This document shows, piece by piece, positions 34,131 through 44,146 of a stretch of 64,000 bases of DNA (its first letter is position 1; the number at the start of each line of letters is the position of its first letter). The notes beneath the pieces are model-generated. The model saw nothing but the letters and a program-made list of their open reading frames with translations, was not told where the DNA came from and did not search any database. The DNA is taken from contig VCJN01001741.1 in the NCBI GenBank assembly GCA_006384855.1, positions 124,001 to 188,000 on the forward strand, in the 5' to 3' direction. Origin of the DNA: Tetraselmis striata. Taxonomy: Eukaryota > Chlorophyta > Chlorodendrophyceae > Chlorodendrales > Chlorodendraceae. A program made the position numbers and the translations under genes.

Positions 34131-35090
34131 AGATAGGTAGAGCATTGCTGATATTACAATTGTGGTTGGGTGCGCTACGCCACTGTCACTCCATTATACA
34201 CTTTAAAAGTAATATTCACTGATTCACATCATGGCCAGGCGTAACAGTCAACACCCACGCCAAATCACTTGCTCTGCGCCCCAGCTGCCTCTATCTCCAC
34301 TGGTCTGACTGCCCAGTGCATCGACTTGACTCCGCATGAGGTGCTATGCCCCCCCCCCCCCCCCCTTCCCAGTATCCCTAAGATGCACACCCCCTACTTG
34401 TGCCGCTTTGCAACCATAGCACTAAGCGACCCAGTCGGCTACATGTTAAGGGTGCTGCGCAAGCGAGGCTAGCACCAGCGAGCTCGAGCAGCGAGGATTG
34501 TGTACGGGTTGTGGCAATGAAGTTGCCCTCCAGGTGCGTTTGATTTTGCTGCGAGAGTGCGAGGAGGTTGTGCACTTGCAGGATGCGAGTGTATCCTCTT
34601 ACTGCTACCAGAATGGCAGAATGGTCAGCTATGGTAAAGACAGCCACTTCCCATGTGACGACGCTTTAGGTTCGAGGGACATTGTCGTTTTTACTCCCTC
34701 CTCCCTCGAAATACGGGGAAATAACAGATTTATCTTGAAGTATATCATAGTGCACCACAAACACCATGCGATTCTTCCGACTAGTTGCTGCAAAACAAGT
34801 CAGTAATTTTGAGACCCACGATGCCAATCAACTTTAACATGATATTTGCACCATCAAGGGTGTGTGGGGGGGGGGGGGGGTAGACAACTAAGTGCATGCA
34901 CAATACCTGATTATGCGGTTGAGGCCTTTCCTATTGTGAACGTTTGAACGCTATTCGTTCTGGTTTACGGGGAATTATGCCTTACCATGACTGAAATCAC
35001 CACAGGGCAAGCCTTGAGATGTGCTGCCTCCATGAGTTTTAAATTCTATGTCGCCCCCGCATGCGTTCCAAATCCAGGGAGCGATGGGCG
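34131..35090. other. No gene recognised
   Basis: Spacer right of the piggyBac-like element and downstream of the GT29 gene. Holds a C run (34349-34364) and a G run (34866-34880). No coding family seen. Confidence 0.45.
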
Positions 35091-36581
35091 CTAGCACAAG
35101 TCGACTTGTCTCGCCGCCACCAGGTACCGCACCACCGCCTGCTGAGCGCCCCAGTTGTGATAGGGACTCATGCCGTCAGAGACATACGTCTCGACCACGT
35201 TGGTTTTAGTCGTGCCGGGCAGCACCGTGTGCGTGCTGAACCCATAGAGGTCCACGTCCTCACAGAGGAACATCGCCAGGAAGATGTTCCACATGCCGCT
35301 TGTTACATGGTTATCCTTGTGGCTGGTGGCGGCAAGCGCTTTCGTGGCCATCATGAGCTTTGCAATCTTCGTGACCATGCCTCGGATGACACCGCGGCAC
35401 TTTGCTGACACGATGTACGCATTGCTCCTGAGGCCCATCCTTTGTATGAGCTTCCTTGCGTCGCTGCCAGGTTCTTCGCCTGCCTCCATCAGCAAGGCGT
35501 GCCCCGCGTACGTCACGTTGCGTGGCAGCCAGGTTTGCACAATCGGCTTCCCGGTGGCGACCGAGCGCTTGTGATTTACGGTTCGCCACGTTGTGCGGAA
35601 ACCCTGCATTGCAATACCACCAGCAGGCAGACGCCCTCAGCCTACGGAGCAGTTGCGTGGAAATGAAGAGTGGTGCAACTGGAGGCAGCCCGCATTCCAC
35701 TGTGCAGTTTGGTGCAGTGCAGCGGTATGTGCATGCAAGTGGATACTCCGAGGGGGGGGTGGGGGGGCGGGTCGGGAAGGACAACCTGCAGGTCAATCCT
35801 TGCAAAGTAGTTGCTTCTGAATACGGCATCGTAGGAGTCGATGATTGCAGACTTGTTTGTTCCGGTTTTGAACCCGGGGCCATTTCCAACAACAACGCAC
35901 GACTTGTACCTGCACGCAAGGGGATAGGCATCGCAGGCGGTAATTAATCCCCAGCCCCTGCCCTGTGCGCTCTGAAGCTGCGCGGCATTAAAGATAGACA
36001 ACACAGCAGTAGGCACGGAGCTGCTTGCATGGAGCGTCCGCATCCCCTCACCTGGGCAGCAAGGGCGACAATCCTGGCTGCCGTGACTTTGCGACCACCT
36101 TGAGGCAACGCGCACTCGCCATCCTCTCCCTGAGACTGAACAGGTTGATTTGTTTCTGTGCCGCGCGGCATACCCCCAGAGCGTCCCCCGAATGGCAGTT
36201 TTGGTTGTTCTGTGAAAGACATGCGCGCACTGCACCCTCCTTTGCCTCTGTGTGCACGCCCTCGGGATCAGCCCGCGGCTTGCCTGGCTCAGCAAAGCCC
36301 TGAATGAACCAGCTGCTCGCGAAGTGGTCGAACGCATTGAGCTTCCCAAGGCACTGGGGCTGCGGTGACCGCAGACAGGCGGGACTGTCTGAGTTATTGG
36401 CTGCAACTGGCGAGGCTGGATCTGTGTCCCGCTCAGCCTCTTGCAGCCGCCGCCTGTCGGGGTGGCGCCTGATGGCACTGGGCCTGATAACGGGCCTTAT
36501 CAGGCCCAGGCTGCCACTGACTTGCCCGCCCCCAACCGCGTCCGCCTGAGTAGCTGCACCCGAGCCCAGCAACCTGAGCAA
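35091..36581 (-). CDS. GT29 sialyltransferase-like glycosyltransferase
   Basis: Exons 36581-36052 (5' end uncertain), 35909-35786 and 35603-35091 (TAG); phases agree, about 388 residues as drawn. Exon 2 carries the large sialylmotif (YKSCVVVGNGPGF, then IIDSYDAVFRSN), which binds the nucleotide sugar in GT29 enzymes. Exon 3 carries the small motif (SGMWNIFLAMFLCEDVDLYG) and the C-terminal motif around SPYHNWGAQQ. The family are Golgi type II membrane enzymes moving sialic acid or, in plants and algae, probably other 3-deoxy-ulosonic acids. In-frame text just 5' of 36581 (ASIAVLAALLPLLRLLG) would be the signal anchor, but no in-frame ATG precedes it, so a first exon further right is likely missing from this model. 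Exon 2's donor, GTTGTC, is non-ideal. Confidence 0.75.
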
Positions 36582-36699
36582 TGGGAGCAGTGCCGCCAGT
36601 ACCGCAATGGAAGCCTTCTGCAGTGCATTGGGAAGGGTAAAGATAGCGCCCTTATGCCCACTTCACTTGTAAAGCACGCATTCACCCTCCCCTGACGTT

Positions 36700-37409
36700 A
36701 GCTCTACCCACTTTGTTGCGGCCACAGGCTCGCGCCTGCCTTGCGCTCGTCTTGCCCAACTTGACCTTTGCGGGCTTTGCCAACCGACCGTCGCAAATCA
36801 CAGCGGGCGCTGCCTTCCCGCCAGTAGGGGATCCCATGAGGTAGGCAAGCACCGGAGGGACCGTGCCTGTGTGTGCCACTGGGTGGCGCGGCTCCTAGCG
36901 GGAAACGCAACAGAGCAACTGCCTAGCCGCCTGTCAGTCGTACATAACACTTGCCGTTAGAGGAGTGTCGGGTGCATCTCCCCAAAGGCAAAAAAACTCT
37001 GTCCCACGGTGACCCGACAGACACGAGCGCGTACTGCTGTTTGCACCTGTGAATGGAACTGTCGGTGTCGACGACTGCCGGCAGGCACCGTCGCACCAAA
37101 CTGTCCGCTGCACCAAGTCAAAATGGCGGCGAGGTACCAAGTAGCCAAGCGACTGTGTGCGTGCCGGCACGACAGCGCGGTAGTATGGCGCCGCTATGGC
37201 GGCGCACGGCAACCTTTTGAGAGGGGGTGAAGAGGGAGAGCGGCTATGCGGCGGATGCTACAGTCGAGAGGAGGTGAGCACGGTCTGTGGGACTGAGGTG
37301 TCAACTGAGGACGGTGGCAACTTGCAGCAAGCAGTGCCGCGGTGAAATCAATGCTGGTGCCGGTACTGGTGTGAATTATGAAAAGGGGCAGTAACAAATC
37401 CACCTACTA
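36700..37409. other. No gene recognised
   Basis: GC-rich spacer. It could hold the missing first exon of the GT29 gene (minus), but no splice-consistent ATG exon was identified. Confidence 0.35.
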
Positions 37410-38130
37410 CTAAAAGTATAGTATTAAAAAATCAACAAAGCAAGCCGCCCAATAAAAGCGGCCCGTATCCAGCAAGAGGCGGGATGGATGAGTGATGCGC
37501 ACACGGTTCCGAGTCCGGGCCACGCGTGCACGTGTGTGTGAGGGTGATCCTCGGATGTGATGTGCAGCTTCAGCAACGGGATGGCAGACGAATCTGCGCC
37601 GTTTGATGAGGCAGCGAGCGCGCTCTGGAGCGGCCACCAAGCTCAGGACCCCGAGGAAATCTCTTGCGAGCAATGCCTCCTGATGAGCCCGGGTGGTGCA
37701 CCGAGTGCCCCGCGATGAGAGGGCACCCCGATCCGCAGCCAAGCATGCGATACCGCGCGCTGTGCGGCGCACCCCCTTGCTCACCTCACCCACTGTGCCG
37801 AAGACCATGCCCGTGAACTCCGACATATCCAGGATGTCTCGAAGAGAACCTTTCTGTCCGGGCTCCGTGTTGTGCCACGCCGCATCCCGCGCGGCCAACC
37901 CCCGTTGTATGTCGCCCAACAGGGAGCGCTCAAACCGATAGATCCACAGCCGCGGCCCGGGGCACTGCAGTGTACTTGAACCCGTACCGCATAGTCTTGA
38001 ACTCTAGCAGCGTGGACTTCAAGCTCAGGGGATCATAACTCCCGGTCACGACGTTGAACGCCGGAAGGGAGAGCTCTGCGTCCGGCACTACACTTTGAGA
38101 ATGAGATGTAACATACGGGTGACGAAGCAC
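37410..38130 (-). pseudogene. Unrecognised protein-coding relic with one frameshift
   Basis: Two minus frames read as one protein if a single shift at about 37935-37945 is allowed. The first part has LPAFNVVTGSYDPLSLKSTL and EFKTMRYGFKYTAVPRAAAV. The second continues with RFERSLLGDIQRGLAARDAA, DMSEFTGMVFGTVGEVSKGV and LVAAPERARCLIKRRRF, then degrades after about 37560. The text is non-repetitive and clearly protein-like, but I do not know the family. Location among mobile DNA suggests a transposon accessory gene; a degraded host gene is possible. Confidence 0.4.
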
Positions 38131-39132
38131 TACTACTAGCGACTATTATTTATCCGTGAAGGCTGCTGCTGGTGGCGGCATGTCCATCCAGTTACGTGCG
38201 AGTACATCCGGCGTTATTGCTTCGGGCGATAAATCCTTTTTGTAATCATTGTGGTAGTCGTACACTACGCTTCAAAATAAATGGCAAACCCTACTTTGGG
38301 TAGGGTCTGTGCTCACGCGCAATCGAAGCGCGTGGCGCCAATCCTAATATCGGGGTATGTTGGGTAGGAGTGCTGGCTACAACCCCCACATTTTAGATTG
38401 AATTGATTTGGCCGTGTACATTGCGGTGTATGTAGATGTAAAACGAGGCACGAATTTTGCTCATCTCGAGTTTACATTAGCACAAATATTCAGAAAAATA
38501 TTCCTACGCGCAGCACATGAGGAGTCTTTGGCATGGCTCTATAGCAATAGACTGCCCATAGATGTGCTCGCATGGTACCGCGAGTGATCCCGCATCGCGC
38601 CTTCCAACCGCTCATAATGCCCATGTACATCAGCGTTACACAAGTGCTACACCTATCACGAGGCACGTACTCGTGTAGGCGGCGAATTGTTCTGTAATGA
38701 GCATGCGCACCTTTTGGCAACCGCTTCATATGGTAGCGCGCTACTAGCTCTACACGGTGGGGCAAGCACGTATCCAACTCTCGCGGCGCGCGCCGTAAGA
38801 GCATCTAAAAACCCCGGTAAGTCCAAATTCGGCATAGATCTTCTATCTTTCCGTCAGAATTCTACGATCTGAGCATTAGTTTTCGCCCCCCGAACTAATT
38901 CTAAACACCGGCAGGTCACCCCGCGTCCCCAGCTCGGAGGGTTTTCGTAATGCGTTGATACTCGAAAAAAATGCTCACCAACTACCCCTGGAAGACTGTT
39001 CGCTTACCATTAAGCGTAGTGTACTAGCACGGTGACGCGTTACATGGCACTGACGTATAAGGTACGAGGTTGTCCGTGTAGTACCGGGTAGTACGCGATA
39101 TATTTATTCAGCCGGTACCGGGTATCTAGTAC
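38131..39132. other. No gene recognised; left flank of LTR element
   Basis: AT-richer unique sequence. Open frames are short and unremarkable. The last bases before the LTR read TATCTAGTAC. Confidence 0.45.
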
Positions 39133-39320
39133 TGTGAGGGAATGCGCTTATGGTGGCAAGAGTCTGTGCTACTCCGAGGTTGTGAGGGTGAGAGTAGTAT
39201 GATTACAGTTCCGGCAGAGCGCCGTGCTGATATATCAGCAGGCGCCGATCGGCCGACGCGCCTACACGCCTACGCGCCTGGCGCTACGCGCCTTAAAGTG
39301 TGCTACTGTTGATTAGGGTT
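39133..39320 (-). repeat. 3' LTR of gypsy element
   Basis: 188 bp, one mismatch to 47518-47705 (A versus G in GGCAGAGCGCC / GGCAGGGCGCC). Just inside it the minus strand reads GAGCGGGGTGGAATG, a plausible polypurine tract (39321-39336). Confidence 0.92.
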
Positions 39321-39357
39321 CATTCCACCCCGCTCTGATGAATCTGAGCCAGCAGAT

Positions 39358-39852
39358 TCACGGTGGAAACCTTTGCGGGTGGCTCGCCTTAGCAGCAAGG
39401 TATGCTGGTGAGGTTGAGATATGTTTGTATCGTTCTGACGGCATATAGTGCTGCATCAGCGGTGAATACCGCATCGTTTCATAGGGCCTCCAGTCATCTC
39501 CAGTTGCTGAAAAATTATGGAACCTTACTTTGAACAGCAAGGCTTTGCCCTTTGCATACAGTCTGTGGTATAGTGCCAATTTACAATCAGTGATGTCCGC
39601 AATGATTGGGTCATCAGTTCTGCGCATCTGCCTGCCAATCAAGGCATCAGGAATGTCTGTTTGCGCAGATACAGTATCCCAGAGTCTCAGCTTTGAGACA
39701 TGAAACACTGGGTGGCACTCAAGCTCAGGTGGTAATAGTATTTTGTAGGCCTGAGGGTTCACCTGTTCGATGACCTCATATGGTCCTACATATCGTTGTT
39801 TGAGCTTAGGACACTTCTGTCCTCTTATGATCATATCGTCAGTTTTTATCAT
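39358..39852 (-). CDS. Integrase C-terminus with GPY/F and chromodomain-like module
   Basis: 164 residues in one frame; continues the integrase ORF after two shifts in the 39850-39945 interval. YVGPYEVIEQVNPQAYKILL followed by HPVFHVSKLRLWD is the GPY/F module of chromoviral integrases. Further on, LYHRLYAKGKALLFKVRFHN … DDWRPYETM resembles a degenerate chromodomain, which in this group steers integration to marked chromatin. A run of T at about 39890 lies at one shift, so sequencing error is a fair alternative to true decay. Confidence 0.7.
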   Translation of the reverse strand: MIKTDDMIIRGQKCPKLKQRYVGPYEVIEQVNPQAYKILLPPELECHPVFHVSKLRLWDTVSAQTDIPDALIGRQMRRTDDPIIADITDCKLALYHRLYAKGKALLFKVRFHNFSATGDDWRPYETMRYSPLMQHYMPSERYKHISTSPAYLAAKASHPQRFPP

Positions 39853-39944
39853 TATTTTGTCACCGATCTGAAAAAGTCATCGGCTGTTTATTTTTTTTGT
39901 TATGGTAATGCCTTTGATATTCATTTGGCAGATTATTGATATTT

Positions 39945-41470
39945 TCATGCACCAAATTGTGTATATCTTGGATTTTTGACAGAATGTCTATGGTAGTTTC
40001 TCACTCCAGTTTTGGGATTTACAATATCTATTGGCAACCGAGGATGGAAGCCATATATTGCATGGAATGGAGTAAATTTTGTTGTGGACGATTCTCTGTT
40101 ATTGTAATTGAACTCAGCAAGGGAAAGGTAATTGACCCAATCCTGCTGGTTATTGTAGCAGAATGCTCGCAGCAACTGCTCAATTATCTTATTCAATATT
40201 TCAGTCTGACCAACAGTCTGCGGATGGTAAGCAGTACTGAGGTTTAAAGTTGTGCCAAGCTGTTTGAACAGTTCTTGGAAGTATGATGATGTATATTTGA
40301 CATCTCTGTCTCCTATCATACAGGTACTGAGACCATGGAGTTTGTATATATTTTTGTTGTACAATTGTGCCAGTTCAGGAGCCGAGATGGCTTTCTGGCA
40401 TGGTATAAAGTGTGCATGCTTTGTGAACAAATCCACAAAAGTGGCAATACAGTCATAACCATCCACTGATGGTAAATTTGTGATAAAGTCAAGACTGAAA
40501 TATTCCCATGGTACAGTTGGTGTTGGCAGTGGCTGTAAAGCCGCTGCTGGGGCCTGCGTATGATGTTTTGTCAGCTTGCAGACTTTACAGTTTCGAATAT
40601 ATGATTTTATGTTTTGGTGCATGTGCGGCCAGCAAAAAATTCTTTTGATCAGGTTCTCAGTCCTGAGTATACCGTTATGGCAAGCCGTATTAATATCGTG
40701 ATGTTCTTTGATGATGCTCATTTTGAGTTCATCATCATCATCATGGCTCAGATCAGTATGGTAATTATGGTGTTCTTTGATGATATGGTTCAGATCAGTA
40801 TGGTAATTATGGTGTTCTTTGATGATATGGTTCAGATCAGTATGGTAATTATGGTGTTCTTTGATGATGCTCTTTTTGAGTTCATCATCAGCAGGAATAT
40901 ATAGTATCATATACAGTTCAGTATGGTAATCATATCGTACTCCAGGAGATAGTTTCTCCTTGTTCAGTTTTGGATCCTGCATATATTTTAGTTTGATATG
41001 GTTGAGTAATTGTTTGTCCAACTGCACTGAGACAGTGGCAAGATTGAGCCATTCAGTGATGTGCTCCAGATCCTTCTCAAAGGTCTGCATATAGTATGCA
41101 TCTAACGATGCCTTCAGATCTGTTAGATCTGGTAATATGTTGAGTGCATCTGCCATATTTTGAGATCCCTTTTTATGTACAATATTAATATTGTTCATAT
41201 ATGGTGATATAATTTGGGACCAGCCAGCATGTTCTCTGCTGAGCTTTTCCTGGGTTGGCAGATGTCGGAGGGTTGTATGGTCAGTGACTACGGTAAAATG
41301 TTTGCATCCCTCCAGGTAGTGTCGCCAATGTTGTAAGGCAATCACTACACCCAGAAATTCAGTATCGTAAGTGGAGTAGCGCAGTTGCGCCCCCCTCAGG
41401 ACCTTTGCCGGGTAAGCGACATGACGCAGTTGTCCGGCATTAGGGTCTCTGCATAATCACTGTTCAATAT
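39945..41470 (-). CDS. RNase H and integrase part of gypsy pol
   Basis: The ORF proper is 41345-39945, but coding text continues upstream to about 41470 (LRYSTYDTEFLGVVIALQHW, the RNase H core with its Asp/Glu). HTTLRHLP and the connection domain follow. A spacer contains three tandem 14-residue units (IIKEHHNYHTDLNH). Then comes the H-x4-H-like/C-x2-C zinc finger (CHNGILRTEN … CKVCK) and an integrase core with FSLDFITNLP, MIGDRDVKYTSSYF and GQTEILNKIIEQ giving D, D and E. The frame leaves the family text after FHAIYGFHPRLPIDIVNPK. The RT palm that should precede RNase H is absent, so the element cannot copy itself. Confidence 0.8.
40748..40873. repeat. 42-bp in-frame tandem repeat in gypsy pol
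   Basis: Three copies of a 42-bp unit beginning CAGATCAGTATGGTAATTAT at about 40748, 40790 and 40832. The unit is 14 codons, so the pol frame stays open. Confidence 0.9.
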
Positions 41471-41690
41471 GGTCAATATGGTTCAGGTACAAATGATAAT
41501 ATGTTTGCGAAGTCTCGCAAGTACCTGTTCAATATGGTTAATATGTTGCTTCAATATGGTTCAATACGATTAATATGGTTCAATATGGTTCACATGATTC
41601 AATATGGTTCAACATAATTCATATGGTTCAGTATGGTTCATGTGGTTCAATATGGTTCAATATGATTCAATATGATTCAATATAGGGTCG
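41460..41690. repeat. CAATATGGTT satellite replacing the RT core
   Basis: About 20 irregular copies of TCAATATGGT/TCAATATGAT-type 9-14-bp units. It sits exactly between the RT N-terminal segment and RNase H, where 150-200 codons of RT palm should be. Confidence 0.9.
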
Positions 41691-42124
41691 GATCCAGTTT
41701 TTCTCCAAATATTGTGTCAGCTGCTTTTTCAGCTCAGTCAGCTCCGCCGGAGACATTTTATAAATGTGTCCTTTTGGCGGGTTAGCATCAGGTATGGTTG
41801 GAATACTGTGATCAAATCTGCCCCTGCTCAGTGGCAGGTCAGTTAAGGTATTTTTATCGTGACCATATTGTTTTATGATTCGCATTATTTTTTCGTCATA
41901 TTGTTGGCCAAAATCAGTCTGTATTTGCAGATCATTCGAATTTGTCCGCGATGTCTGCGTCTCAATATAGTCCTCTTTCAGAGTGGCTATGAAAAATGAT
42001 GCTGCCTCTGCATTTTGATTTGTTCAGCAGAGATATGTAGCAGCTTAGCCATCTGATTTGCTGACAAGATGCTCACCACTGCTGGTCTGGGCTCGATTTC
42101 ACAGCCAAACAGCGTGGCATCTGT
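41660..42124 (-). pseudogene. Gypsy reverse transcriptase, N-terminal remnant
   Basis: 41885-41667 encodes RGRFDHSIPTIPDANPPKGH and MSPAELTELKKQL … LEKNWIRP, the region that precedes RT motif 1 in gypsy elements. Text then ends at the satellite; the YxDD-bearing palm is gone. Between this and the protease ORF stop (42125) the linker text (PRPAVVSILSANQMAKLL) lies in other frames. Confidence 0.75.
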
Positions 42125-43444
42125 CTATCTCTCGTGTATGGTGGCATCATCCCAACGGATGTCTGGATTATTTTTTCTCAGCCATGGAATGCCAAGTATG
42201 ACATCCCAGTTATTGTTGCTGGGGAGGCAAACAAAATTAGCCTCCGTAGTGTAACCTGCCTCAAATTGAAGCATTACAGTAACATAATGTCGAGAGATCT
42301 TATATGTTATTCCATCTGCCAGTTGTATTTTGATCGCTTGATCCAGCAGTTTCACTGGCAGATTATATTTTTGTACAATATCCCATGAGATAAATTCTCT
42401 TTGGGCAGCACTGTCGATCAGTATGTCAACCTGATTGGACAGGATATCATTGTTTATTGTAATTTTGGCTTTGGCCTTCAACAGATCTGTCTCAACAGTC
42501 TGAGAAGTAAAGTTTGCGGTTGGAATTTGATATGGTGGTTTCACATTGTGCGCTTTGTCGCGCAGTCTGTCTTCGACAGTATAGTCAGCAAGGCATACAT
42601 CAACTGCGAATGGAGTCGGACCCATTGGTATCCGCTCTTTATGGTTGCTCGGGTCTGGAATATCATACCAATAAGCACCCTGAGGGTACTGGTGTATTTT
42701 TCTGTATGTTTTCAGCATATGTTTGATATTGTTATTGTTTTTCCATTTTGGAATCGCAATTACTGCGGAAATATTGTAAGGATTCAGCCTGCGCTTCCTT
42801 TCGAAGCAGGCGATAAAATCAGAGATTTGCTCAAAAGGTGGATTCAGCCACACATGATGGTTAGTAATGTCAGCATCAAAAAAAGAGTTAGTCGGAGAAC
42901 AATAATTGTCAAGCACTTTTGTGGTTTCAGCTGTTGCCGCCCCATCAAGGGTGAACGGCCCCCATATCATGTTTAATTGTTGCCAAACATTCTGATTGAA
43001 TGATGGGTAAGTATCGTGTTGGGGAGCTGATACTGTTGCGTCGTTATCATGATGCGCAGGGATCATCGCCCTGGCCATATTGTCATTATAGTCAGATATG
43101 ATTTCATTGATTTGTGTTTGCATGTGACGGCACTCAACAGTGTCCGTTTGCACAGCATTCTCCACCGTTGTTGGTGGCTTTTGCTGATATAGTAATTTTT
43201 CAACTGGTTCAGTTTGCGGCGCTTTTGATGAGGTGCCTTTCTGACCGATAATATGGTGTTTATTGTGTTTGCGCCTTCTGCGCTTGTGAGTCTCCAGTAT
43301 ATGATGCACAACAGGGGGTTCCTGAGTGTCATCGACCCTACGTTTCGAACGCAGTGGTCCCACATCCTCCACAATATTTACTCTTGGTATTGTTGTCATG
43401 GTTATATCATAGTGGTGTCGTGAGACACAGTAGCCTTGAGCCAA
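42125..43444 (-). CDS. Gypsy ORF: DNA N6-adenine-methyltransferase-like domain plus aspartic protease
   Basis: 439 residues, uninterrupted. Basic nuclear-signal-like stretch ETHKRRRRKHNKHH near 50-63. Residues about 150-280 resemble phage/Dam-type adenine methyltransferases: VWQQLNMIWGPFTLDGAATA, NYCSPTNSFFDADI, HVWLNPPFEQISDFI with the NPPF catalytic tetrad form, and ISAVIAIPKW; a conserved-looking tail has YPQGAYWYDIPD. The C-terminal part (about 330-439) is a retropepsin: ILIDSAAQREFIS (DSA instead of DTG/DSG) and WDVILGIPWLRKNNPDIRWD. The protease would process gag-pol; whether the MTase-like part is active, or only binds nucleic acid, is unknown. Related NPPF/NPPW segments occur in other algal gypsy proteins as far as I recall, without known function. 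Confidence 0.7.
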   Translation of the reverse strand: MAQGYCVSRHHYDITMTTIPRVNIVEDVGPLRSKRRVDDTQEPPVVHHILETHKRRRRKHNKHHIIGQKGTSSKAPQTEPVEKLLYQQKPPTTVENAVQTDTVECRHMQTQINEIISDYNDNMARAMIPAHHDNDATVSAPQHDTYPSFNQNVWQQLNMIWGPFTLDGAATAETTKVLDNYCSPTNSFFDADITNHHVWLNPPFEQISDFIACFERKRRLNPYNISAVIAIPKWKNNNNIKHMLKTYRKIHQYPQGAYWYDIPDPSNHKERIPMGPTPFAVDVCLADYTVEDRLRDKAHNVKPPYQIPTANFTSQTVETDLLKAKAKITINNDILSNQVDILIDSAAQREFISWDIVQKYNLPVKLLDQAIKIQLADGITYKISRHYVTVMLQFEAGYTTEANFVCLPSNNNWDVILGIPWLRKNNPDIRWDDATIHER

Positions 43445-43795
43445 TATTTTCAGTTATTGTTCTTATAGTAATGTTATATTCTTATCGTTATGTTACAGAT
43501 GGCTCAAAGCAAAATATGATGGGAGGATGTGTTCGTCGGCCGACTTTTATGAACTCTGATTGTTGGCGATCCTGCCGTAAACGACAGGGGCAGGCCCACG
43601 CCCAGGATCACTCCAGAGCGTCCCCTGGCACAGATCAACTTGAGCGGCCACATCCAAATCACCGCAAATCAAAGCTGTTGCCAAAACAATACATTACTAC
43701 GTTCAGCTTATGTAGTGTATGGCAACATTTAATCATAAGGTAAGGAGACTGATATTGACATAGTGGATCAAAAGGTATTTATAAAGTCAATTCAT

Positions 43796-44140
43796 TCAGT
43801 TTACTATGTCAATATTTGTTTTATACTGTAGTTTGTTTGCAATTTGCTGGGCTGATGCCTCAGCTTGTATGCTCTTCTTTGGAGCGCTGCGGACGAAAGT
43901 GGTCTCCACTATTATAGTGGGTATGCGTTCATATGGTAGCCTATATTTATTCTCCACCTCGACCGCCCCGGCCGCGACCAACATTTCTGCCGCGGCCTCC
44001 TCCTTCAGAGCGGCCGCCACGGCCGCTATTGCGGCCTCCACTACCATCACAGCCACCTCCACCATCATGCTTCGGGAGCATGTCTGATGTTACTGATATT
44101 TTCAGCAGTTGCACTGAGGGCCCTGGCTTCAAGCCTAGGT
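43796..44140 (-). CDS. RG-rich nucleocapsid-like tail of gag
   Basis: Frame 44132-43947 gives GGRNSGRGGRSEGGGRGRNV and more RG repeats. An overlapping frame continues ENKYRLPYERIPTIIVETTF to a stop at 43796. RG-rich tails replace zinc knuckles as RNA-binding segments in some gags. The switch of frame within the Gly codons may be a programmed or an error shift. Confidence 0.5.
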
Positions 44141-44146
44141 GCCTGC

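Noticed and set aside
42401-42976. 191-residue plus ORF opposite the MTase-like/protease ORF
   Set aside because: Antisense of a well-supported pol ORF; no domain features.
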